Source of the DNA: Astatotilapia calliptera
Taxonomy: Eukaryota > Chordata > Actinopteri > Cichliformes > Cichlidae
NCBI RefSeq assembly: GCF_900246225.1
Contig: NC_039312.1
Location: forward strand, 33,241,768-33,305,767
DNA length: 64,000 bases
Reading direction: 5' to 3'
Shown: in pieces, positions 1 to 12,005 of the stretch
How the letters are laid out: each line of letters begins with the position of its first letter
Position numbering within the stretch: position 1 is the first letter of the stretch
Program-made: the position numbers and the translations under genes
The notes under the pieces: model-generated
Told to the model about the DNA's origin: nothing
Database searches by the model: none
The model's input: the letters and a program-made list of their open reading frames with translations, nothing else

Positions 1-690
1 TAGAGTAGATAGTTTAAATATTTACCTTTGTAAACCCAGAATATCTGGTCAGGCTCCGAATCCTACCACGCCATCTGTCATTGGCTGTACACCAAAGGCC
101 TGAGTAAGTGAGGGTGAGTATCTGAGTGTGGTGCTGGACGTGTATGGGTACCTCAACACAGTGAGGAGGTGTGTGGTAGCAGTAACAGATGGGTTCAAGG
201 TGGGGTTAGGATTACATCAGCTCTGATGCCCGTATTGTTTTCAGTGGCTGACAGATGAGATCAGGCAGGAATGTTTGTGGACCACAATGTTTGCAGACGA
301 TATTGTGATCTGTGGTGAGAACCTGGAGAGGTGTAGGTTTGTTCTGGAGAGAAGAAGAATGAAAATCAGTAGAAGTATGGTGTGAAGATGGTGGAGTTTT
401 AATTGGGAGTGACCAGGATGGACATGACTAGAAATCATTACATTTTTAATCTCATGATGAGCAGTTTGGAGACAAATTGAGAAAGATGTGCAGAAGAAGG
501 ATAGTAGATCAGGTAGGAGGAAAACAGGAAGACCTCAGGGACGATTCATAGCTGTAGTGAAGGAGGACCTGCAGAGTGGTGGTGTGACAGGGAAGGATAT
601 TAGGGATAGGGTGAGATACAGGCAGATGATGTGCTATGGTCGCCCCGAAAGGCAGGAAGAAGAAGAAGAAGAAGAAAAAGGAGAAGTAAA
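1..690 (+). mobile_element. Decayed 3' part of an RTE-clade LINE
   Basis: Broken frames read as reverse transcriptase: LTDEIRQECLWTTMFADDIV with the catalytic FADD box at 290-301, then ICGENLERC and a MKISRS stretch. A second piece (488-690) encodes GRRKTGRPQGRF and VVKEDLQSGGVTGKDIRDRV, the typical end of fish RTE elements. It closes with a CCCCGAAAGG motif and (GAA)n at about 659-682, the usual 3' tail. Multiple stops and deletions make it non-functional. The match to the consensus becomes unclear before about position 100. Confidence 0.75.
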
Positions 691-1997
691 TACACTTCAG
701 TGAAAGCGACGCATGATTTTGATTGAAGCACTGCTGAATCCATTAACAGATCCCTGTTAGAGCTCTGCCTGGACTCTGTGTTGTTGGTTTTATTTACTGT
801 AATGTTGATGAGTTGGATGCGTTCTGATTACATAATTTCCTCTCAGAGGGGTGTTGACTGTTCAACTGTATGCTGCTCGATGCACATCGTCGCAGCAGAT
901 GTGGATGTTGAATATCTGTGGTGTTTAAAGTGAACATCATGGGTTCATAAAAGTGTCCTCTGTACAAACATTACCTGTTAATTCTGATTGACAGTTCAAG
1001 TGCTCAAAGTTTGTTTCAGTATGAAACTTTCATTTCAGATTAATTTGAACTTTTGGTGATGATAGACATTCTGATTAAGTGCAGGATGTTTTTATCAACA
1101 GTATTATATGATTGATTAACTGGGCTATGCATAAATCAATGGAAACAGCCCAAACAGGCTTATGAGACACAATTAAATAAAAAGAAATCAGGGCCATGAA
1201 GTGAAAATAAGACAAAAAGCATGATGCCACCTGAGAAGGGCTAATTTACCCATATCCCCAAAAGAACATTTCATTCTGTCGCCCTCAGTGCACCAAAACA
1301 TTGAATTTTAAAGATTTGGATATTCTTGCATCTTAATCAGGACAGAACGTCTTCTAATTTACATAACTCACACAGTCTGTTATCCTCCTGGATGTTTTTA
1401 AATCTGCCAGCTTCAAGGACAAGAGGAAGGGTTCCCCGTAATGTCTTTGATTCCTCAGTGATTTTGCAGTATAAGGTTCAGAATCACAGTTAAGCTTCAT
1501 TTCAATATTTTTTTGTAGTTTTGGCTTCAACAAAATGTCTTTTTCAAATCTAGTAAACATCTTTGTTCTGATTTCATGTTGGTCATATTAAATTATTCAA
1601 CATGAAATTCTATATCGCTCATGGAGAGCTGTGTGAAACCTTGTTATTGAGTCGATCTTCTGCCAAATTAAGCAAATTCATCATTTTACATTTTTGCTTT
1701 CTGATCCAGGAATCCATGTCAGAAAAGTCAATGTACAAAAGAAATTATGAACATACAGCTAAAGCTGGTCTGTACAGAGTCTGCTGCAGTTTATTATAAA
1801 TGATTAGTGCCACATTTATGCAAGATTATCACTCAGTATGGTAACACCCAGAGCATGAGTTACTGTATATGTGTAATACATGAAAATACATGCTCAATTG
1901 TCCAGATACAGAGGTCCACAAGATCACTTTTGTTCATCTGGGAAGACCTTACCAGAAACGTTCATCAAGATGTATGCTTACGACAGCCAATGGTATT

Positions 1998-2065
1998 CAT
2001 GAATGTAGCCTGTATATAAAAGATGGAAATGGTCACAGTGACATCACCCATTGGTTCTGGACTTT
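1998..2065 (+). repeat. Dispersed repeat copy A (CTGTATATAAAAGATGG family)
   Basis: Shares the core CTGTATATAAAAGATGG...GTGACATCACCCATTGGTT with copies at 8336-8395, 16078-16430 (interrupted) and 35246-35300. The class of element is not determined. Confidence 0.6.
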
Positions 2066-4714
2066 GTTGCCACAAATAATCATACTTCTCAGTTAACAAC
2101 AGCAAGTTCTTACCACCGATAAGACAGAGAGGTCCAACTCAGTGATGACGACGAAAAGGAAAGATGGAAGAAACAGGAAAGAGGCGGAAGGGCAAAATAT
2201 TAAAGAAAGCCAATGAAATAACTACTTGTATATAATTTTTCAAAATATTAAAAATTATTACATTTTTCAAAACATTTTCCCTCCAGCTCTCAGACAAACA
2301 CATTAGCCAGTGCATATGATGGATCATTCTAAAAGGAAGTGGAGCAAAATTAGAAAACTTGCGACTTGAATTGCTGCCTAGTCTGGCTGCCATCTATACC
2401 TCCTTTCCCCTTCTTTCTCCCTCTGGGTTTGTGTCATGCTGGGGGAGGGGCAGGGAGACACGACTGGCCTCCATTCCCTCCCCTCTTCCTGTTACGCAAC
2501 ATTCCTGACTCATGCGAGAGAGCCTCTTGTGCTCGTACCTCTCTGCATGCAGTCTCCTCTTCCGACCCCCATCCTCAGGCTCCATCTCAGCCTATCCTGC
2601 TAGCTGCTCTTACCCCACGCAGTGTTCTGGATCATCTGTTTTGTGTGTGCATTAGTATGTGCATGTAATGGGTGACTGCAACAATGTCGACATGATCACG
2701 GATCCGTCGTTTGACATTTCAGCAACACAAAAACTAGAATTAAATAAGGATCAAACACAGGAAATGATGACAGATCGAGCGGTCTAAATAAAACCCTGGT
2801 GCAGCGTTTCTGCTCGACGAGCTCGACGAAACACATCGACACAGCAGTGAAACAGTGAAGTGGTTGTCATTGATTTGCCCTTGTTGTGAAGCTGCAGTGG
2901 ACTGTAGCTTTTTTGTCATATAGGAGACGGGAGTTTGTTCCATGCAGGATATGTGCAGGATCAGCGCATCCTCAGCCTTTTGGTGTTAAGAAGTTTTCTC
3001 ACTGCTCAGCATTCAGTGTATTTCCAGCCACAGTTCTGTTAAATATAGTCTTGAGAAGGTTTTTTAAATCTGTAACCTTTGCTACAATATGTTCACTGCC
3101 TCCTCTAATTATTGCAGTTGCATGGCTGCATTTTGAGACAGCGACTGCACAGTTCTCCTCAGGCTAAAAGGAACCTTTGTGTAATATAATGTATCCTCAG
3201 CCTTTTCATGGACATGGAATCAGTAACTGAAATCAAGGATGAAGGGATAAAATGGGTGAAAACAGTCAATCGGTCCTGGGGATGATCTGTCAGAGAAAAC
3301 TGTAGGCAAAAAGATTTGGATATTGTAGCCTGCTGTACATGTATGAGCATCAGAAAGATGTTAAGTTTGCATATCAGTACTTCTCCAATACTAGAAAATT
3401 AATATTGAAGCTCCTGGGTTACATATTCATTTGAAAAACACTGAGCTTTGTTATCAAAATGAGCTTTTTCTTAAATTTCATTTGTATTTTTATAAACCAC
3501 TAAAAGTAATATTTCCAGTCAGTACAGAAACAGCAGTCGTAAATTATCTTTACTACACGCAACACACAAATAAGCCTTATAACAAATGATTCAGAATACC
3601 AGAAAAAACACCTGACTTTGTTTACAAAATTGGAAGCAGCGTAAACAGTGCGGAGGATTTGATGAGTGCTGCCAAACAGAGCTGCAGGTAACCGAGCAAA
3701 CAGCTTATTCAGGAGATATTTCCCCTCTTTTTGAAGGCATTTTAATCAGCTGCTGCAGTGTTTGTTTGGACCAAACACCCTTATTCACACTACCATCACA
3801 AAGTGAGACCACTGCAAAGCACTTATAGCATTTATTACTTCAGCTTTCAGTGGTAGCAGTGGATATTTGCTGGCTGACTTTCAGTCACCACAAGAAACTG
3901 CAGCTGTATTCTCCTCCTGCGCTACTTTTTATTTAGTTGTTCAATAAAAACAAAGCAGGGGAAGCACCACAAAGGAGAACCATGCTAATTTTTGCAGGTG
4001 ATATGAAGGAAAACTAGAAGTTTACAGAAGACATCTCAGCTCACTGTGCTTCACAAGCAAATCGAAAAGTCATAAAATCCACAAACAACAAACCACTGGA
4101 TGAAAAGTGAATTATTTAAATCACACAGGAAAATGAAATAAATAGACTAATATATAATAAGTAGGGTATAGAGGATGCATATGCTTTTTACTGAAAGACT
4201 GACCTTAAATGAACTCCTTTTGAGACATTTTAAATGCTTTTCATTTAACTTATATAAATCTTAAAACCTAAGTGAAAAGATAATCGTTTGCTCAACAGTT
4301 GAACACTGACTGTCTACTGATATTGGACCTTAATATCTAGAAGACATGTACATGTACCTTTTGCTTCCTGTGAACATATTGTGTCCTTAAAGGAACCCAT
4401 AATTACCTTGAACCCTAATAATGAACCCTGAGGGGCACATTTGTGTAGATTGTACCTGTAGGAATACAATTTGGCTTTACTGTACCCTGTTTCTGAGACT
4501 TGTAAGTTCATGGGAGAAGAACACTGCAGTGTAAGCCATCTATAAATGATCAGTTCTGCTCTACAAGAGCTGCTAACATGTCTCCCTCACTGGATCCTTA
4601 AACAAGCCCCGTGTACTCTGCTAGTTGGGGAAAACCTGCTATTAATAGAAGCCTCCTGCCCTGCCCCCTCTTCATGCACATAGACACACAGTCTCGCACA
4701 CTTTTGTCCATTTC

Positions 4715-4734
4715 CACACACACACACACACACA
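4715..4734. repeat. (CA)10 microsatellite
   Basis: An uninterrupted CA dinucleotide run, typical of fish intergenic DNA. Confidence 0.9.
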
Positions 4735-7287
4735 TGCATATACACTACCCTGGAGCCCTTGGGAGTTCTGTCACAGCGCTGACTGGCCATCGTCCTCCCC
4801 CCTTTCTCCCCCCCCCCCTCCTCCCCTCCCCCTCATTCAGAGTGCAAAGGTGCTCAGCTGTCTGGAGATTTCTGCTTCTCTCCTTTCTCTTCATTTTGCA
4901 CCTCGTCCTGCTCACCTCTCTCCTTTTGTCTCTCTTTCTGTCTTCACCACATTTTGTTTCAGCTTTCTCTGAAAAACAAAACGCAAAATGCGTTTCATGA
5001 ATGATTAAAATGTAGACGAATAGAAAGCAGTGGTTGTTTTGATGTTACTGAGCATCTGCAGCTTACTGCAGCATCAGATTCACTGGAATTCAATGAAGTG
5101 TGTTACTAGTGGTTTGAAAATCATGAAAACGTCACCAATAGGAACATTATTTAATTGAATGCAATTCTAGATTCAAGAGTTTGTTGGGAAAACTGTCAAA
5201 TAAAAAAAATCACAAAGAAATAGTCGGGATCTCATTACTGCTGAAGGATTTCAAATACAAAAGCTGTTGGCAGCAGAACTGTTTTTGATAGGATGCTTCA
5301 CCTCCACACTGTAGGCTGTAATGGCTTTTCTGTCTCCTTCTCCTTTTATTTAACTGGAATGAGGCTCAAGCTGTAGACTGTGCAGAGTGAATGCAGCCAT
5401 GAATGTAGCATCTTCTCCAGCTTGGTGTTGTGAACCCAGGCATGATGAAACAGAGGAATTAAATCATATATTGCTTTATTTTCTGGTTTCTTTTCACTGA
5501 ATCATACTATAGTTTACAAAAGAAATGGCATGCTATATTGAACTAGTGCTTCAGGCTATTAACCTAATCAGGTAAGGTCATTTCCTCATAGAATTCTCTG
5601 TGAATGAACTTCTTTGCAGGTCAGTTTTGCCCTTAAAACATCATTTGTTCACTATAAAATCCATATGCTGCCTTTTTGCCATTTCTACCCCATTTCCATA
5701 CAGTTTACATCATATGGTTCATGTTCTGCTGTAGTCCCTGTTGGTGGTGACCCCATTTAATCCCATAAGGGTGTAGCCAGAACAACCTGCACAAGCATCA
5801 ATCACAGCATCCCATCAGGCACCACTACTGCTAAGAACTGGGTCATTGCAGTGGTTATGTTTTTTTGTTTTTTTTTTGCACTATGATGCTTCCTTATTTA
5901 ACAGTTTAAAACAAAAGCACAGTGTTGTCTCTTTGGCCATTAAATAATAAACTTTTTTCATTAGCTTTTTGGAAACATTTCTGTTTTCTGCTGATTGGTT
6001 TGCAGCTTTTCCCTGTAAAGAGCTCCCTGCTGTGGCCAAAACCAGCTCCACGAGTGTAAAAGTCCACAGGCTGTAAAAAAAAAAAGAAATACCTGAAAGA
6101 AGCCACCTGTTCATCCACTGGGAATATAGTAGTATTGATTGGTCTTTCGACTGTTATGTGCATCTTTAGGAATTTGGTGAAAAATATTGTTTTTACTGCC
6201 AGAATGTATTTTACCTTTAATATTTTAGTTGGTTTCTGCCGTATTTGTCCATTTAAAACTACATAAAAGCAACAACTTGGGCTTAAATCAAACTCTTCCC
6301 TAAGATGATGTTATTTTATTAGTCAAACTAAATATTGATGACATTGTGGTTTAGCTTTAAGGTGAGCTTTGTTAGCCTCTTAATTAATTATTTTACCCCT
6401 CAGATATAGAAGAGCGATAAATTGGGACACAATTCATCCTCGAGCCAAAAGCAGCTGCTAATGCATTCTAGCCACATAGACAAGCAAATGTGATGACAGG
6501 GGAAATGATAATGACGTGGTTACTGGTCACGACAGCAATCAGGCTTCCAGCTCCCAGCTGGATATGGTGGTTTAGAAAGAAATATTTACCATTTGATCCA
6601 TCCTACTCACTGTGGCTGTCTGTCTGTTTGTTTACTTTGATGCTGCTGCAATGCGGCGACATTTATCATCACCATCACTTGCTAGTTGTTGCTGCTGCTA
6701 TGAAGGATATTTCCAGGAGAAGTAGCTCACAGCGGTACCGCTGCTTTGGAACACACACAGCTTTATGATTCCTTATCTTCAGCGGACTTTCTGCTGTACT
6801 TCTTAATCTCCTGAAGATTTAACCTAATTCTATAGGATGTTAGCAGTGAGTGAAAAGGAAATAAAGCATAAAACAAGTCACCAGATATGATTGGGTGACC
6901 ATTAATAACACACACACTTGTTCAATGAAGGGAATGAAAGTCACCTTGCTCCTCATTTCACAGCTGCAAAAGTTTACACTGAAATATACAACCAAAGGAC
7001 AGACAGCAGGAATGAAACATGTGCAGCCAGAAACAAATACACACTTCAATAATTTCATTTAAAGGTCTTTTCATTTAAAAAGAAAAAGGACGCCCACCGT
7101 CACATTATTCTAGTTCAGGACATCCATCCTCTGTGTTAACCTGACTTTTCAACCAGCTTCATCATCCCAGCACTTTGCACCTCTGTCAGACTGTTTAATA
7201 ACGGATCGTATTACCAGATGCGTTTAAAACCTGTGTAGAATTATTTTTTTCCTGCCTAATTCAGTATTTTTTCTGGATGTCTTACAC

Positions 7288-7595
7288 CAGCGGTCCCCAA
7301 CCTCTTTTGCGCCACGGACCGGTTTATGCCCGACAATATTTTCACGGACCGGCCTTTAAGGTGTCGCGGATAAATACAACAAAATAAAACTAGTACTGGT
7401 ACCGAAAAAAAGAAAATTTATTCATAACACACGTGAAAACCGAGTAAACGATAAAAACGATAACAAAACAACGCTGAAAACTGTTAAAAACCCTGAAAAC
7501 TATACATTTCACATCTGAGCCTCAACTCTCGCGGCCCGGTACCAAACGACTCACGGGCCGGTACCGGTCCGAGGCCCGGGGGTTGGGGACCGCTG
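7288..7595. mobile_element. Non-autonomous hAT element (MITE) with 8-bp target duplication
   Basis: The ends are inverted repeats CAGCGGTCCCCAACC and GGTTGGGGACCGCTG. TCTTACAC flanks the element exactly on both sides (7280-7287 and 7596-7603), an 8-bp duplication as hAT transposases make. The 308-bp interior has no open frame and is GC-rich near both ends. Confidence 0.9.
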
Positions 7596-8335
7596 TCTTA
7601 CACCACTAGCAGTTGGCAGGACTGTGTTGTTTTTGTTATGCAAGAAACAATATTAAATGTAACAATGTGATTCCCATGGCATTGAGTATAGTTTGTGCCT
7701 TGATTACTGGTACTTGTCCTCAGGTTAATGACCGTTTCAGATTTTCCCCATGAATTCTACCTTGAAATAGCAGTCAGCCTTTTCGGTCAGAAACTGAAAA
7801 ATCTTGTCATGATAAAACAATGTCATCTCAAGGTTCACTGATACACTTATACCAGGACCTGTGTAGCAATAAATCTATTATAGCCCAGCAGTCCTTAATG
7901 AATCTCTTCCTTGGCATTGACACTACATGCACAGCTCATGTTCATGAACTGTGTGCTGAATGTTTCTCAGTAAACCACTCTGCTGAATGGATGGTGTGTC
8001 TCTGGCTCTTCACCTTTACTGTTTGCACCTTACCTGAAGGATAAAGCTCACAGGGTGACATTAAAGGATCAGTGTCTGAGCCATGCTGCTTCACAGCGGG
8101 AATTCGACAAGACTACGTCTTGGGCCTTGTTCTGTCTTACACATACACTCTGCTTCTTGTACCACTGTGGTGTTGAATTCAGTTAGAAGTTCACAATTCA
8201 GTAGAAGAAGTAATTGTCACCTGTCTGGTTGATGTCTCAGAGTTTAAGTCAAACCTGGACAAAATGGTGCTACTGTTCCTCTGGGACAAAATATCTCAGT
8301 GAGACCGGATCTGTCCTTCATCACTTTGCTGGTTC

Positions 8336-8395
8336 TAGTCATAGACTGTACATAAAAGATGGACACAGCCACTATGACATCACCCAGTGGTTTGC
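8336..8395 (+). repeat. Dispersed repeat copy B (CTGTATATAAAAGATGG family)
   Basis: Reads ATAGACTGTACATAAAAG then ATGGACACAGCCACTATG and ACATCACCCAGTGGTTT, matching copies A, C and D. Confidence 0.6.
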
Positions 8396-8733
8396 ATTCT
8401 TTAGCTTCCTGGTTGTATTATTTATCAGGTCATTCCATTATAATTACCCCAGTACACAACAACATCAAAAAATATGTTTGAGAACTTCATTTCAATAAGG
8501 TGACGCTAACACTGTTATTTGAAGAGACCACGCCCCTATCATTAACAAAATCCAGAAGTACTGTTGTTATGAAGAGCAAACTCAGCAACAAAGGTCAAAG
8601 TGGACTGGGATATAAATGCATATTCAACCTCTGAAGTTGGGAATTTTCACAGTGAATGGAGTTTTTAGGGATTAACATTGTCATTATCATTTATCTGCCA
8701 TAACAATGACACTCATTTCATGTGCATGTGCAG

Positions 8734-9552
8734 TAGTGGTGCAGCAACTGATCAAAAATCTCACGGATCGGATCAGATCACGGTTTTAAGTCACGGATCG
8801 GATCAATTTTTGGATCAGCAAAAAAAGAAAAAAGACAAAAATGTAACATTTACTTAATGAAGTATTTTTTGCCTGTTAAAAACATTCAACTCAAGACTCA
8901 ACGCAATTATTAAAAAAAAAAAATGATACAATATAGGGCAGTGTAGGGCTTTGTATCTACCACTCAATTCAATTCAATTTTATTAATAAAGCGCCAAATC
9001 ACAACAACAGTCACCTCAAGGCGCTTTATATTGTAAGGTAGACCCTACAATAATACATACCGCTCATTATATCGCACTCCGCTGTGATATAATGAGCTGT
9101 CACGGTCACGTAGCTTTCCGTTGCCCTGGAGGTCCACAAATTTGTAGTAGTTAGAGAAACAGAAGATGCCTGGGACAGTTCAGCCATAACTTTAAACTTT
9201 TCCTGCTCATACATGCTTGGAACAATCTTGCCACTAAAGCGGACGCGCAACGGGATATCATCAAGCACGTTCATCATAGTTTAAACCCCTTGTTTTGCAC
9301 AACGGAATACGGCCTCCTGTCTGCAGCTAAACACCCCAATAGCTTCTGTAATAGCTTCAGCCCGGTCGGACTGGGCTGCTTAAATGCCGCAGACTGCTAG
9401 CGCTGGCCATAACTATCGCTTGACAGACCCACCACGCGCACCATACACATACTTTTTTTCCTTCTTTTTCGAATCTTCAGATCATGTGTGTACCGAACCG
9501 TGGAGTGGGATCGGTTCGGATTACGGATCAACCGTGATCCGTTGCACCACTA
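8734..9552 (-). mobile_element. Decayed hAT transposon with 8-bp target duplication
   Basis: The ends TAGTGGTGCAGCAAC and GTTGCACCACTA are imperfect inverted repeats. ATGTGCAG flanks both sides (8726-8733 and 9553-9560). On the minus strand (9026-9277) a remnant of an Ac/ZBED-like transposase reads KIVPSMYEQEKFKVMAELSQ, ASSVSLTT and NLWTSRATESYVTVTAHYIT. The family's TTDxWTS catalytic aspartate is not preserved (TTTNLWTS). About 820 bp remain, far below a full element. It contains a separate repeat insertion at about 8960-9057. Confidence 0.85.
8960..9057 (+). repeat. Dispersed AATTCAATT/AAGGCGCTTTATA repeat, copy 1
   Basis: Starts with AATTCAATTCAATTTTATT and includes AAAGCGCCAAATCACAAC, CACCTCAAGGCGCTTTAT and GTAAGGTAGACCCTAC. 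Related copies lie at 38435-38530 and 51455-51700. Here it interrupts the hAT remnant. Confidence 0.65.
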
Positions 9553-9560
9553 ATGTGCAG

Positions 9561-11824
9561 ATACTGTGAAAAGCATAAAGGGTCCCCAAAAACGTGACTC
9601 AGTCTAATGGGTTTTTGCAATAGTCAGTAATCAGCAACCTGTGGAGCTCTAGGCATTGCATTATTCTATGCATTTTAACACTTTTTCAAAATTTCAGCAT
9701 CACAGTTAATTGAGACATTTTCTACTCGATCTTTTGAAATGTCAGATAAAACAGTCAGAACAGAACTGTGACCCTGTGCTCTTAGAGTAATGAGCCTTAA
9801 AAATACTCCACAAAATTTAACTAAATCTTTCACCTCCAGGGGGTAGTATTTCACAAAAGGGTGATTTAAAATGATTTTGGATCTGGTTCGATGTTCTTTT
9901 TACTTTTTAGCACTTTGACTGTTTTATCAACTGTCTTTGCCACTTAAATTAATCCTTAATCAATAAAATTGACTGAGAAATTTGACTCTAATGCACTAGA
10001 AAAAATACATTGTGCTTATTCTCCAATCCAATTGAATATTTTGAGAGCTTTGGGGTTAATTCTTGCCAAAAAATAGTATACAAATGCATGATTACTACCT
10101 TTTCACATACAAAAAAGTGATAATGAGAATTTAAATATAGATGTCACAATCAGACACAGTATGGTGAAAAGTTTCTCCTTAAATATTCAGAGTGATCTCA
10201 CCAATAACTTGTCTCACTGAACACCCTCAGAGTGCGAACACTGTTGACAGGATGTCAATAAGGTGCTGATTGCAGGAGAACAACTGGTGTATGTGTGGTG
10301 TGGGAGCATCATCAGTTTTGCAGAGAGAGAAAAGGTTTTGCAGACAGAGTGTGGGATATGAGTCATGTTGGCACCTTAAATCACAAGTCGGGTTGACAAA
10401 GGTGCTGCTTGTTTCTGTTAACGGCATCTCCTCCCTGGTGGCAACTTCCTGATGCAGAAGAGAATAAAGCAGTTTTATCCACGGGTTTCAGTTTATACTG
10501 TTTGGCTGTATAGAGAATTTCATTTGGGTAGAAACACCAGGAAGCAGCCACTAAAGGGATTGTATTGAAGTTGTAAAAGAATAAAATCTTTAGGGGCAGC
10601 GAGTGATGAAAAGGTTTCTTCAGATTCAAACAGAGGTGTCATTTATAGGAAAGCAACACAACATGTATACTTATTTTAAGGCTGCAGCAGTTTGTTCCTG
10701 TTCTCTGGTTCCAGCCTTTGTCTAAGATTTTTTTATCAGCACTTTCATGTTTTGGAAGATTGTCACCTTTTTGGTGACCTCATTATTAAGCCCAGGTCTT
10801 TAATGCATGCTAGCTCATTCAACTTAGCCAGTGTCTCAGATGAGTATATATCCATGTATGTCACTAAAACTATTCAGTGTAATTATATAAACCTTATAGT
10901 TTCCAAAACACTAATATTTCATATTATGAATGTAATAAAGCTCTAGTTAAAGCTAATAATCATTTACCAACACCTCTAAAGTTCATTTATTTGATCTGAT
11001 TACAGATTATACCATATTTGAGCTTGAATATAAGCTCAGCATGGCCCATTTCCTAGGTTTGTGCTAACATCAGCTAATTGCCACCTGCATTTTGCTCCAT
11101 GCTCCAGTTTTAGAGATTCATCTTTTGCCTGCTCACACTTTCTGAAATACACATCTGAAATATTGCAACAAGGAAACAAGGAAAAAAAATGCTTAACTGT
11201 CTTTTGTGTGAAACCCAGCTCTCAGTTACAACCTGATTATACTATAATACTATAATACGTGTGTATTGTACTATAATACACATGGTCTTGATTAAATTTG
11301 AGAACCCCTTGAAACCACCTCCCTGTTTAAGTCTCCTGTCTCTTCTCGGTCACTTACTGTTACTCAAACTAGTATTGTCCAGTAATCAGTCTCTCTGGTT
11401 CCTTTACTTTGCTGCTTTTTAAAAGAAAAATACATTTATACAATTTAGGGATAGATCAGTGTTTCTTTTTTATTATACACATAGTGAAGGATGATATTTT
11501 GCATATTTCACAAAATCTGTTGTGAATAAGATGTACGCCACGACCCTCTCTGCTATGAAATATATGGTTTGGATGATTATATTGCATTAACTTGCTGTTT
11601 CATGCTTAATGCAAAATGCTTGAGTCCAGTGAGGCAGTCAGATGAGCTAATTTACTGGGCAGTGGAAGTTTAATGAAAGTGCAAGTGGAGGCTGGAAGTA
11701 ATATCAATGAGTTTACTGATGAATAATAACTCATTATCTTGCCCTTTGTCTCTCTCCGTCTCATTATCTCTTCCCATGACGTTCTCTTCCATTACTCTTC
11801 CCTCTTAATCCCCCCTCCCTCCAG
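9561..11824. other. Non-coding, intron upstream of the first visible sv2a exon
   Basis: AT-rich with no recognisable exon or repeat family. The last 60 bases are pyrimidine-rich and lead to the exon acceptor at 11823-11824. Confidence 0.5.
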
Positions 11825-12005
11825 GTCTGATTGTGTACCTGGGGATGATGGTTGGGGCGTTTTTGTGGGGCGGCCTGGCTGACCGAATCGGGCGACGGCA
11901 GACCCTCCTCATCTCCCTCTCCATCAACAGTGTGTTTGCCTTCTTCTCGTCCTTCGTCCAGGGCTACAGCTCCTTCCTGTTGTGCCGCCTGATCTCTGGT
12001 GTGGG
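11825..12005 (+). CDS. sv2a: sv2a exon: TM2, MFS loop 2-3 motif and TM3
   Basis: A pyrimidine-rich tract and CCAG precede base 11825, and the exon ends before GTAAGG. It enters in phase 1 (the first G of a glycine codon comes from the missing upstream exon) and leaves after two bases of a glycine codon. It encodes GLIVYLGMMVGAFLWGG, then the MFS signature LADRIGRR, then the TM3 region ending CRLISGVG. This is the most 5' coding exon visible. Confidence 0.93.

Larger units (their letters stand above)
701..7279. other. Non-coding stretch
   Basis: No recognisable gene. Apart from the repeat copy near 2.0 kb, it holds two pyrimidine-rich, GC-richer blocks (2380-2660 and 4770-4960), a (CA)10 run at 4715-4734 and a C run near 4808. 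I looked for the missing sv2a N-terminal exons here and did not find them. Short open frames show no family resemblance. Confidence 0.5.
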
